A DNA stretch of 64,000 nt from an uncultured Kordia sp. (GTDB taxonomy: Bacteria; Bacteroidota; Bacteroidia; Flavobacteriales; Flavobacteriaceae): NCBI RefSeq assembly GCF_947496985.1, contig NZ_CANMEZ010000001.1, positions 558,001 through 622,000 of the forward strand, read 5' to 3'. This document shows positions 7,561 to 16,364 of this stretch, one piece after another (the stretch's first letter is position 1; every line of letters starts with the position of its first letter). The position numbers were made by a program, and so were the translations under genes. The notes below the pieces were generated by a model, which searched no databases, was not told where the DNA came from, and saw nothing but the letters and a program-made list of their open reading frames with translations.

Positions 7561-10500
7561 TTACATTTTTTTAATAAATAATGTGGTGTTTACGTCATCG
7601 AAAGCAATTTCTATTCCATTTTCTAGTTTATCTACAAATACTAATTCTTCTGTAAGCGTTTCTACTTTTATGTACGTTAAATTAGTTTTTATGGCATCTA
7701 CTAAATGTTCATCTTTTTGTAGTGATACATGTATTTTGTCTGTGACTTCAAATCCTGAATCTTTACGTAAGTTTTGAATTCTATTTACAAGTTCTCTTGC
7801 GATTCCTTCTTTTCGTAATTCTTCAGTAATTGTTACATCTAGCGCTACAGTTATTCCTCCCGAATTGGCGACTAACCAACCTTCGATATCTTGAGAAGTT
7901 ATTTCAACTTCTGTAATGTCTAAAATACTATTTTTTCCGTTAATTTCTACAGGGATTTTTCCTGTTTTTTCAATTTCGGCTATTTCTTCTTGTCCAAACT
8001 GCATAATTACAGCCGCTGCCGCTTTCATATCTTTCCCAAATTTTGGTCCAAGAACTTTAAAATTTGGCTTTATTTGCTTTACTAATATTCCTGAAGCATC
8101 ATCTAGCAATTCAATTTCTTTGACATTTACTTCAGATTTTATTAATTCGGCTACAGCCAAAATTTCCTCTTTCGTTTGCGCATCTAATACAGGAATCATA
8201 ATTCGTTGTAATGGTTGACGCACTTTTATCTTTTCTTTAGCTCTTAACGATAATACTAAGGAAGATATTGTTTGCGCGTTTTCCATTTTACGCTCTAATG
8301 ATTTGTCAATGTACGCTTCATCATATTTTGGAAACTTAGCCAAATGTACACTTTCAAAGTTTTCTGTAGTTGTCGTTTTCGTTAAGTCTTTGTAAAGTCT
8401 GTCCATATAGAAAGGTGCAATTGGCGCTCCTAACTTGGCAACATTTAACATACATGTGTATAATGTTTGGTATGCAGATATTTTATCGTGTTGATAATCG
8501 CCTTTCCAAAATCTTCTTCTACTTAAACGTACAAACCAGTTACTTAGGTATTCTTGAACAAATTCAGAGATTGCTCTGGCTGCCCTTGTAGGTTCGTATT
8601 CTTCGTAAAATTGATCTACTTTTTTGATAAGTGTATGTAACTCAGAAAGTATCCAACGATCTATTTCTGGACGCTCTGCTAATGGAATGTCAGCTTCACT
8701 ATATGTAAAGTTGTCAATATTCGCATATAAACAAAAGAATGAATATGTGTTGTATAGTGTTCCGAAGAATTTACGACGTACTTCTGCAATTCCTTCTAAA
8801 TCAAATTTTAGGTTGTCCCAAGGATTGGCATTTGAAATCATGTACCAACGCGTTGCATCTGGTCCGTATTTGTCTAATGTTTCAAATGGATCGACTGCAT
8901 TTCCAAGACGTTTAGACATTTTTTGTCCGTCTTTATCAAGTACTAAACCATTTGATACAACATTTTTATAGGCAACCGAATCAAAAACCATACTTCCTAT
9001 CGCGTGAAGCGTATAGAACCAACCACGAGTTTGATCGACACCTTCGGCAATGAAGTTTGCAGGATAGCTTTCGTTATTGTCGATGAGTTCTTTGTTTTCA
9101 AACGGATAGTGCCATTGTGCATATGGCATAGAACCAGAATCGAACCAAACATCAATTAAATCACTTTCGCGTTTCATAGGTTTCCCAGAAGGTGATACTA
9201 ATGTAATTCCGTCAACAATATGTTTGTGTAAATCTACTTTATCATAGTTTTCCTCAGACATGTTTCCTACTTCAAACGAAGCATATACATCTTCTGTTTC
9301 AACACCTGCATCGATGGCTTTTTGGATTTCTGATTTTAATTCGGCTAACGAACCAATCATCAATTCTTCTTTTCCGTCTTCAGTACGCCATATTGGCAAT
9401 GGAATTCCCCAGAAGCGTGAACGAGATAAATTCCAATCGTTTGCTCCTGCAATCCAGTTTCCAAAACGCCCTTCCCCTGTTGATTTTGGTTTCCAGTTGA
9501 TGGTTTGGTTTAATGCATACATGTTATCTTTTACATCCGTGATTTTGATAAACCAAGAATCTAACGGATAGTATAAGATTGGTTTGTCCGTACGCCAGCA
9601 ATTTGGGTAACTATGGACATATTTTTCTACTTTGAATGCTTTATTCTCAGTTTTTAGTTTGATGGCTAATTCGACATCAACTGATTTTTCAGGAGCATTT
9701 TCAGTATAGTATTCGTTTTTGACATATTTTCCAGCAAATTCGCCCATTTCTGGTCTAAATTTACCTTGTAAATCTACTAACGGAACTAAGTTATCGTTTT
9801 CATCTTTTACTAGTAATGGTGGAACTTCTGGAGTTGCTTGTTTCGCAACCAACGCATCATCTTGCCCAAAAGTAGGCGCTGTATGTACGATTCCTGTTCC
9901 ATCTTCCGTAGTCACAAAGTCTCCAGAGATCACTCTGAAAGCATTTTCAGGATTTTCATATGGCAATGCATAGTCTAACAATTGCTCATATTTGATGCCT
10001 ACTAAGTCGCTTCCTTTGTGATTAGAAATTACTCTGAAAGGAATTTTCCCATTAATAGTCTTAATATCAGAGTTTTTAATAGAGGTTATATCATCTAAAT
10101 CCAAATCATATCCTAATCCTTTTAGAAAATCTAGCTTCTCATTGTCAGAGAGTTTATTTTTGTCCACAAAGACATGCCAGAGATTTTCCCAATCAGGTTG
10201 AGCCACATTTTTTCCTAAAATAAGCGAAAGTCTTTCGTTTGCATCTAATCCTCCTTTTTCCTTGATAGATTCATTAAAGTTACTGAAGTCAGAACCTTTT
10301 AAAACTTTAAAATATTTTTTACCTGCAAATTGTTTTCCAACTAAGTTTTTAGCTAACACTACATTGATTGGCTCAAATGTGTATTGATTGAACGTTTTTA
10401 CAACAACATAATCGATTTTTGGCCCAACCGTTAATGCCGTGTTTGATGGTAATGTCCAAGGTGTTGTTGTCCATGCTAAGAAATGTACATCTCCTTCAAC

Positions 10501-11181
10501 GCTTTGTAACGCTTCTGGCAATGTTTCTTTAATGGTTTTGAATTGTGCAACAACTGTTGTATCCGTTACATCTTGATAGGTTCCAGGTTGGTTTAATTCG
10601 TGTGAACTTAATCCTGTTCCTGCTTTTGGTGAATAGGGTTGGATTGTGTATCCTTTGTACATTAATCCTTTGTCATAGATTTCCTTTAACAACCACCAAA
10701 CACTTTCCATGTATTTTGATTTGTACGTGATATACGGATCGTCCATATTAACCCAGTATCCTGTTCGGCGTGTCATGTTGTTCCAGATATCTGTGTAACG
10801 CATGACCGCTTTTTTACAAGCTTCGTTGTACTCAACAACAGATATTTTTTTCCCAATGTCTTCTTTGGTGATTTGCAATTCTTTTTCAACACCTAGTTCT
10901 ATTGGAAGTCCATGTGTATCCCAACCTGCCTTACGTTTTACTTGATATCCTTTTTGCGTTTTATAACGACAGAAAATATCTTTAATCGCTCTGGCTAATA
11001 CGTGGTGAATTCCTGGTAATCCGTTTGCTGACGGTGGTCCTTCGAAAAATACGAATGATTCAGCGCCTTCTCTTGAACTTATACTTTTTTCAAAGATGTT
11101 ATTTTCTTCCCAATAGTTTAATATTTCGTCTGCAACTACTGGTAAGTCTAGTCCTTTGTATTCTCTAAATTTATTAGCCAT
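7561..11181 (-). CDS. ileS: isoleucyl-tRNA synthetase
   Basis: IleS charges tRNA-Ile and edits mischarged valine. The class I signature is GIHH at 57-60 (within PPSANGLPGIHHVLAR) and KMSKR is at 754-758. The editing (CP1) domain shows WTTTPWTLPSN near 238-248 and GTGIVHTAPTFGQDD near 428-442. At 1206 residues it is longer than I expect for this clade. The extra sequence seems to lie at about 295-385 in the editing domain, a lysine- and aspartate-rich stretch including SLILGKNVAQPDWENLWHVF. No zinc-ribbon cysteines are obvious at the C-terminus, fitting the long, eukaryote-like IleS form. It leads the run ileS, DksA-like, exported protein, lspA. Confidence 0.97.
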   Translation of the reverse strand: MANKFREYKGLDLPVVADEILNYWEENNIFEKSISSREGAESFVFFEGPPSANGLPGIHHVLARAIKDIFCRYKTQKGYQVKRKAGWDTHGLPIELGVEKELQITKEDIGKKISVVEYNEACKKAVMRYTDIWNNMTRRTGYWVNMDDPYITYKSKYMESVWWLLKEIYDKGLMYKGYTIQPYSPKAGTGLSSHELNQPGTYQDVTDTTVVAQFKTIKETLPEALQSVEGDVHFLAWTTTPWTLPSNTALTVGPKIDYVVVKTFNQYTFEPINVVLAKNLVGKQFAGKKYFKVLKGSDFSNFNESIKEKGGLDANERLSLILGKNVAQPDWENLWHVFVDKNKLSDNEKLDFLKGLGYDLDLDDITSIKNSDIKTINGKIPFRVISNHKGSDLVGIKYEQLLDYALPYENPENAFRVISGDFVTTEDGTGIVHTAPTFGQDDALVAKQATPEVPPLLVKDENDNLVPLVDLQGKFRPEMGEFAGKYVKNEYYTENAPEKSVDVELAIKLKTENKAFKVEKYVHSYPNCWRTDKPILYYPLDSWFIKITDVKDNMYALNQTINWKPKSTGEGRFGNWIAGANDWNLSRSRFWGIPLPIWRTEDGKEELMIGSLAELKSEIQKAIDAGVETEDVYASFEVGNMSEENYDKVDLHKHIVDGITLVSPSGKPMKRESDLIDVWFDSGSMPYAQWHYPFENKELIDNNESYPANFIAEGVDQTRGWFYTLHAIGSMVFDSVAYKNVVSNGLVLDKDGQKMSKRLGNAVDPFETLDKYGPDATRWYMISNANPWDNLKFDLEGIAEVRRKFFGTLYNTYSFFCLYANIDNFTYSEADIPLAERPEIDRWILSELHTLIKKVDQFYEEYEPTRAARAISEFVQEYLSNWFVRLSRRRFWKGDYQHDKISAYQTLYTCMLNVAKLGAPIAPFYMDRLYKDLTKTTTTENFESVHLAKFPKYDEAYIDKSLERKMENAQTISSLVLSLRAKEKIKVRQPLQRIMIPVLDAQTKEEILAVAELIKSEVNVKEIELLDDASGILVKQIKPNFKVLGPKFGKDMKAAAAVIMQFGQEEIAEIEKTGKIPVEINGKNSILDITEVEITSQDIEGWLVANSGGITVALDVTITEELRKEGIARELVNRIQNLRKDSGFEVTDKIHVSLQKDEHLVDAIKTNLTYIKVETLTEELVFVDKLENGIEIAFDDVNTTLFIKKM

Positions 11182-11244
11182 TTTTTCTGCTGTATATTGG
11201 ATTTGCGAAATTAATGAATTTCATTGAATTGTAATGTGTTAAAC

Positions 11245-11281
11245 AAAAAAAGACCACTTGGTTTTCAAGTGGTCTTTTTTT
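11245..11281 (-). terminator. intrinsic terminator after the T9SS cargo gene
   Basis: Stem AGACCACTTG (11251-11260) pairs with CAAGTGGTCT (11266-11275), extended by A and T runs on both sides, so it can end transcription in either direction. It lies just after the stop of the large cargo gene on the minus strand. Confidence 0.85.
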
Positions 11282-11298
11282 ATACGTTCGTTTCTGTG

Positions 11299-14200
11299 TT
11301 ATTGGATGACTAGTTTTTTACTAATTTTTCCTTTTTCAGAACTGATACTTATAATGTAAATACCGCTTGCTTTGTCATTGATTGGAATTCGAATGGTGTT
11401 GTTGCTTATTCCTTCTTTTAATGACATTATTTGTTGCCCAAGAATTGTATGCATATCAATTCCTTTTAACTGAACACCTGTATTATTTGCAATCACAAGT
11501 TCTTTTGTTTCGTTGTCTGTATACATAACTATTCCATTTTCAAGAACTTCCTCATCTATACTTAATTGATCTTCTGGTTCAAAAACTAATACATAACGAT
11601 CGTTTGTTTCTCCTGCCGGAAGCGTTACACTGAAATCACTTTCTCTAAGGTCATGTGTTTGTCCAGTAACTAGGTCTTTTATGAAAATCCCTAAACCATC
11701 GTCAATATTTTCTAATTGATCAATATTAATTGTACCAACTCCACCATTTTGAGAAACTAAACCAATAGCAACTTCTCTATCTTCATGGAATTTATATACT
11801 GTTTGAATTACATATTTACCTCCTTCTAAAGACCAATACATATCATTCTCAGTAACTCCAATTGATTCTCCTTCTTCACCTCTTGCTACAGCATCAGAAG
11901 CTCTTCTATCAGAAGTTAATGATATTTGTCTGTGATATCCTTGTGAATTTGTATACCCAAGGCGAATTCTTTCTCTGTTATCTTTTCTAATACCATATTG
12001 CTCATAGATATCATCCAATGTTAATGGTTCATCTTCTGGAGTATTTGTTTCGGTATTATCCGTTGCAACTACATTGTTATTTGCAGGATTTGGAATTTCT
12101 CCGATATTAAAACCTGAATCTTCAGTTGTTCCTCTCATAAAGGTTGAGAATTCAAATGTTCCGATGTATTCTGGCAAGAATAATCTTTGTGAGTTATTAA
12201 ATTCTATTGTTGTCGTTACTCCATTCCCCGCATTGTTATCACCTTGCACGAAGAATCCTTGTCCTACAGGAATATATCGTGTTGGTGTTTTTGTCGCTGA
12301 GCCTGCTGCACTAACTGATGGATGTGACATTCCTGGCACTCCACCACCCATAGATGTATATGTTGCATATCCTCCTTGGTATTCTACAAATACGTGTGTT
12401 CCTCCACCCCAATGTTCCCAAAAGTATAATGTTCCTTCCATATTTGGGTTATCTGCTAAAAATTCATTCGCATCTAGTGCGCTTGGATATGGATTTCCTA
12501 CTAAGTATAGGTTTGTATCACCTAGAGGCCCTACTGAAATATCACCGTTATTTGGTTTTCCTCTAAATATGTAGTTTTGTTCATCTCTTTCAGCTGCTAT
12601 TGGAGATGTTCCTTTCATTGTATAGCCTTCTCCTGCAGATATAGCACCTGTGTTACGAACAAATTGCCAAGCATTGTAATCTTCATCTGCTCCGTTTACA
12701 AACTTATAAATCCATCGCGTACTGATTGTTATTGGCGGACCAACAGTTCCATTTTCATCTGCTGTCCATGTAATTGTAGCAGGTGAGGCAGGTGTTGTTC
12801 CATCAAGCAATACAGCTCCTAATGTAAAATCTTGATTATTTGCTGAAGTATTTATATTACTTACTGGCGATGACCAATAGTTATATGTAAATCTGCTCGC
12901 CGTTCCTTGTTGATCTCTTTCAAGATAACCTGCACTTGAGGTCGCTAAATCACTATTTTCTTGTTGTACAAATTGACTTTCACCATTTAAATCCATGATA
13001 CCATCTAATTCGGCATACCATGTATTTGTATGTGCTAATCCTGATCCTGCTGTAAAAGCAAATGGAGAAGGGTTTGTAATAACTGGGTTTGTACCAGTTA
13101 ATGTAAGTGTACTTCCTGAGTCTACAAATAAACCAAGTGTTGTATAACTTGCATTTGCAACTACATTATCAGACACTCTTACAATTGCCCAATTTCTAGA
13201 ACCAGCCGATGGCGTATCCCAAATAGAACCATTTACCCATGTAGCATCATCTTCCCAGTTTCCGTCTGCTGTGGAGATATATGGCAATGGAGCAGTTTGT
13301 GCTTCTAATGAAGCTATATTTTTCATAAAGGCATCATTATTGCCTGTTGACTGATCTTCTACACGATTTCCTTTGATGTCGGACATATTATAGTATGCTA
13401 TTAATGATGACCAAGGTACATTTGCATTTGTTGTAAAGTCTTCAATATCTTTAGGAATTATAGTTCCTCTAACATTGGAGCCATTTATTTGTACCTCTTG
13501 ATAAATCATTTGTCGCATCTGATCTTCCGTAAGTGCTACATTAAAGATTTTTACTTCATCTATAGAACCTTGAAAATAATCAGAACTTCCTTCAACTCCC
13601 ATTCGGAAAGGATTCGTATTTGGCGATATTGGATCAATACTTCCTCCACCAATAGATACTCCATTCAGATAAAATCTTGCAAAACCTGACCCTGTATCTA
13701 CAATTACTGCAAAATGAACCCAGTCACGTGTGGTTGCACTTGTAGGCGAAGATACAGATACTGTTTGTCCTTCTTGAATTGAAAGTAAATCAGATCCTAA
13801 GAAAAATTCAAATTGATCAGTTACTCCTAATATTCTTCTATTTGTAACTGTTGCAACTTGTCCAGGATTTTTCACCCATCCCATTACTGTATAATCTGTT
13901 AATCCTTCTGTTGCTGGTGTTTTATCTTCAACATAATCATCTACTCCATCAAAAAATAATGCATTTGAACCTGTTACTTGTTGCGGCTCTGCCAATGTAA
14001 AAAACTGACCATTTGCAAGGTTTACACCTGTAAATGTTAACACACCTCCAACATTAGTTCCTGCATAGTTTTCGTAGTTATTAAAAGTTGCATCATCAGC
14101 AATATATAGTTCTAAGTCGTCAAGATTAGTAAGTCCGCTAGAGCTCATGTCAAAGTCTAACTTTATAGAACCTACATCGGAAACACTTTCACGTGCTAAC

Positions 14201-16194
14201 CAAACTTTGTTTAACATTCCTAATGTTCTTGCTGGTAATGTTGATGTCTGAATTGTTTCTCCAAGACCATTATTCCCTACAATTAGGTAACTTTGATTAG
14301 AAGAAAAACTTCCGCTTTCCACTTCCATTGTTAAAATGTCCGCAGGAGCTATGTTGACACTTCTTGATCTCGTTTGCATTAATGCAGAGTTATCATCACG
14401 TGCAACACCAAATACATTGTATCCGTATCCTGCATTTACACTACCATCCCAAATTGTATTTCCACTTGAATCTAAGTAGTCTTCACTTGTACCAGCATAT
14501 CCAAAAGGAGATGCTGTGTTTGTTGTACTATTCCAATTTTCATCATTAGACCCTAACGTAGTTCCATATTTGATTGCTAAGTACGATTCAATTTTTTGTC
14601 TTTCTAATACTGATATTGCCCTATCAAACATTATTATTTCAGCAATATCTCCACTAAATAAATATCCTGAGTCAGTATTATTTGCATTTCTTCGGGCACC
14701 AACTAACACATCAACATTTGCTGAACCGTTGTCTGCTCCGTTATCTAAAAACTCTGGATCAGTAACTCCATTTACAAAGGTGTTTAGTCTTAGAAATGGA
14801 TCTGCATTTGTAGAAACAATTCCCGTTGTAATTTTAGGTTCATTTAGAGCGTATATAGTTCCAAAACGCTCTGCTGTATTTCCAGTATCTCTACCTAAGG
14901 TATAGTGCACCACACGATCTGTTTGCCCCAACCATAGTTGATAATTTCTTCTGTTATTGTTAGCTTTCGATATTACCGTTCCTGTACTTCCTCCTCCAGA
15001 TTCAAACACTGCAATAAGTGTCATTTCTTCTGTTAGCGGATCTATATCTAGTTCTGTTTGATTACCTAAATTCAAAAATTCGCTTCCTGTAAATCTTAGC
15101 ACAGGATTAAAATTTAATCCATCTGTTACTAATTGCGCATCAGACGTTCCTTCTGAAGCTGCTGTAAATGAGTTTGCAGATTGATCTGCCCAACTATCAA
15201 CATCGGTTCCTGTAAGCGAAGTTCCTACATCAGCTTTTAACCATAATTCTAGGTCTAAAGACACACTTCCAGGACTTACAAAAGGTAATGCTCCTGTTCC
15301 TGTAATATCAAATGTAAAAGATTGTTCAGCTACATCAGGATCATTATTTGCAATAACTACTTCTGCCGAAGCAACTCCAACTGCTGTGGGAGAGAAGGTT
15401 ATTTGAAAAGTTGTTGATTCTCCTGCGGAAAGTATCAAGTCTGCAGGTTGTGATGCAATGGTAAAAGCTGCATTACTTCCACTAGCAAAACTTATTGCTG
15501 GATTTGATAGTGTTAAATCTGTTGCTGACGTACCTGTGTTTTCAATAGTGAATGTTCTAGTAATCATATCAGTACTGATAGTACCACTTCCAAAGTCTGT
15601 ATCATCGGCTACTGAGGTAGTTGTTGAACCATCTGTGATTTCTAGACCGTTACCACTTACAAAAATATCTGGCGGCGTTACTGGTATTACAATGTTTACC
15701 GTATAATCTTCTACTTCTCCGAAGTTAAATGTTCCACAAGCAGTAGTTATCAGATCACCTGGATTATTAAAATATTGCATTCGAACACGCATGCGTGTAT
15801 TTCCTGCTAACGCTGTTAGTGGAACTGTAAAGTTTCCTGTTACAGTAGTTACTTGACTAGCTCCATCTAAAAAAATCTGTTCTGTAGCATTATCAAAAAC
15901 ATTGTCTTGATTGTAATCAATCCAAACTGCAACTCCTTCATCATAAACAGTTCCTGTCCAAAATTTTGTTACTGAGACAGAACTTGATACTCCAGCTGTC
16001 AAATTAAAAGGACCCAACCCAGTTAAATCAGTATATCCTACACCGGGTGAAGTTGTATCTAAATTTAATGATGTTGCGTTGAGTTGAACTTCACTTATAT
16101 ATTCGTCACCAACATTATTTCCTGAAGAGGTACACTGTGCTTTGACAAAAGCGAAGGATAGCATTAATGCTATTATTAAGTAAGTTTTTTTCAT
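11299..16194 (-). CDS. large T9SS cargo protein with GEVED and two LamG-like domains
   Basis: A 1631-residue secreted protein. Domains in order: signal peptide (to about residue 19, ...FVKAQ); GEVED domain (FGEVEDYTVNI near 155-165); an ASH/choice-of-anchor-D-like domain with NTGTSATDLTLSN and FSPTAVGVASAEVVIANNDP; a first LamG-like lectin fold beginning LDLELWLKADVG with WADQSAN; a DUF8202-like section; a second LamG with FFDGVDDYVE and GSIDEVKIFNVALTEDQ; a long low-complexity section; and a C-terminal sorting domain with GIYIISISSEKGKISKKLVIQ. The tail predicts export by T9SS and surface attachment. LamG domains suggest glycan or protein binding; no catalytic domain is seen. Confidence 0.9.
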   Translation of the reverse strand: MKKTYLIIALMLSFAFVKAQCTSSGNNVGDEYISEVQLNATSLNLDTTSPGVGYTDLTGLGPFNLTAGVSSSVSVTKFWTGTVYDEGVAVWIDYNQDNVFDNATEQIFLDGASQVTTVTGNFTVPLTALAGNTRMRVRMQYFNNPGDLITTACGTFNFGEVEDYTVNIVIPVTPPDIFVSGNGLEITDGSTTTSVADDTDFGSGTISTDMITRTFTIENTGTSATDLTLSNPAISFASGSNAAFTIASQPADLILSAGESTTFQITFSPTAVGVASAEVVIANNDPDVAEQSFTFDITGTGALPFVSPGSVSLDLELWLKADVGTSLTGTDVDSWADQSANSFTAASEGTSDAQLVTDGLNFNPVLRFTGSEFLNLGNQTELDIDPLTEEMTLIAVFESGGGSTGTVISKANNNRRNYQLWLGQTDRVVHYTLGRDTGNTAERFGTIYALNEPKITTGIVSTNADPFLRLNTFVNGVTDPEFLDNGADNGSANVDVLVGARRNANNTDSGYLFSGDIAEIIMFDRAISVLERQKIESYLAIKYGTTLGSNDENWNSTTNTASPFGYAGTSEDYLDSSGNTIWDGSVNAGYGYNVFGVARDDNSALMQTRSRSVNIAPADILTMEVESGSFSSNQSYLIVGNNGLGETIQTSTLPARTLGMLNKVWLARESVSDVGSIKLDFDMSSSGLTNLDDLELYIADDATFNNYENYAGTNVGGVLTFTGVNLANGQFFTLAEPQQVTGSNALFFDGVDDYVEDKTPATEGLTDYTVMGWVKNPGQVATVTNRRILGVTDQFEFFLGSDLLSIQEGQTVSVSSPTSATTRDWVHFAVIVDTGSGFARFYLNGVSIGGGSIDPISPNTNPFRMGVEGSSDYFQGSIDEVKIFNVALTEDQMRQMIYQEVQINGSNVRGTIIPKDIEDFTTNANVPWSSLIAYYNMSDIKGNRVEDQSTGNNDAFMKNIASLEAQTAPLPYISTADGNWEDDATWVNGSIWDTPSAGSRNWAIVRVSDNVVANASYTTLGLFVDSGSTLTLTGTNPVITNPSPFAFTAGSGLAHTNTWYAELDGIMDLNGESQFVQQENSDLATSSAGYLERDQQGTASRFTYNYWSSPVSNINTSANNQDFTLGAVLLDGTTPASPATITWTADENGTVGPPITISTRWIYKFVNGADEDYNAWQFVRNTGAISAGEGYTMKGTSPIAAERDEQNYIFRGKPNNGDISVGPLGDTNLYLVGNPYPSALDANEFLADNPNMEGTLYFWEHWGGGTHVFVEYQGGYATYTSMGGGVPGMSHPSVSAAGSATKTPTRYIPVGQGFFVQGDNNAGNGVTTTIEFNNSQRLFLPEYIGTFEFSTFMRGTTEDSGFNIGEIPNPANNNVVATDNTETNTPEDEPLTLDDIYEQYGIRKDNRERIRLGYTNSQGYHRQISLTSDRRASDAVARGEEGESIGVTENDMYWSLEGGKYVIQTVYKFHEDREVAIGLVSQNGGVGTINIDQLENIDDGLGIFIKDLVTGQTHDLRESDFSVTLPAGETNDRYVLVFEPEDQLSIDEEVLENGIVMYTDNETKELVIANNTGVQLKGIDMHTILGQQIMSLKEGISNNTIRIPINDKASGIYIISISSEKGKISKKLVIQ

Positions 16195-16364
16195 GTGTAA
16201 AAGTAATTAAGGCGCAATAAATTTACTTTTTTTAGCTTAAATTAACTAATGTTAACCTAAATAGAATAAGTTAATTTAGATAAAAACATATAAATAGTCG
16301 ATAAATGTAGTGCTAAATTTCACAAGGCATCATATTTAACAATCTTTTTCTTTCTGTTTTTTTG

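Noticed and set aside
11182-11244. T-box or similar tRNA-sensing leader before ileS
   Set aside because: The interval is only about 60 bases, with no specifier-loop structure; T-boxes are not expected in Bacteroidota.
12074-15706. Plus-strand frames of up to 166 codons inside the large T9SS cargo gene
   Set aside because: They mirror the Asn/Thr/Gly-rich coding strand of a well-supported gene and show no independent motif.
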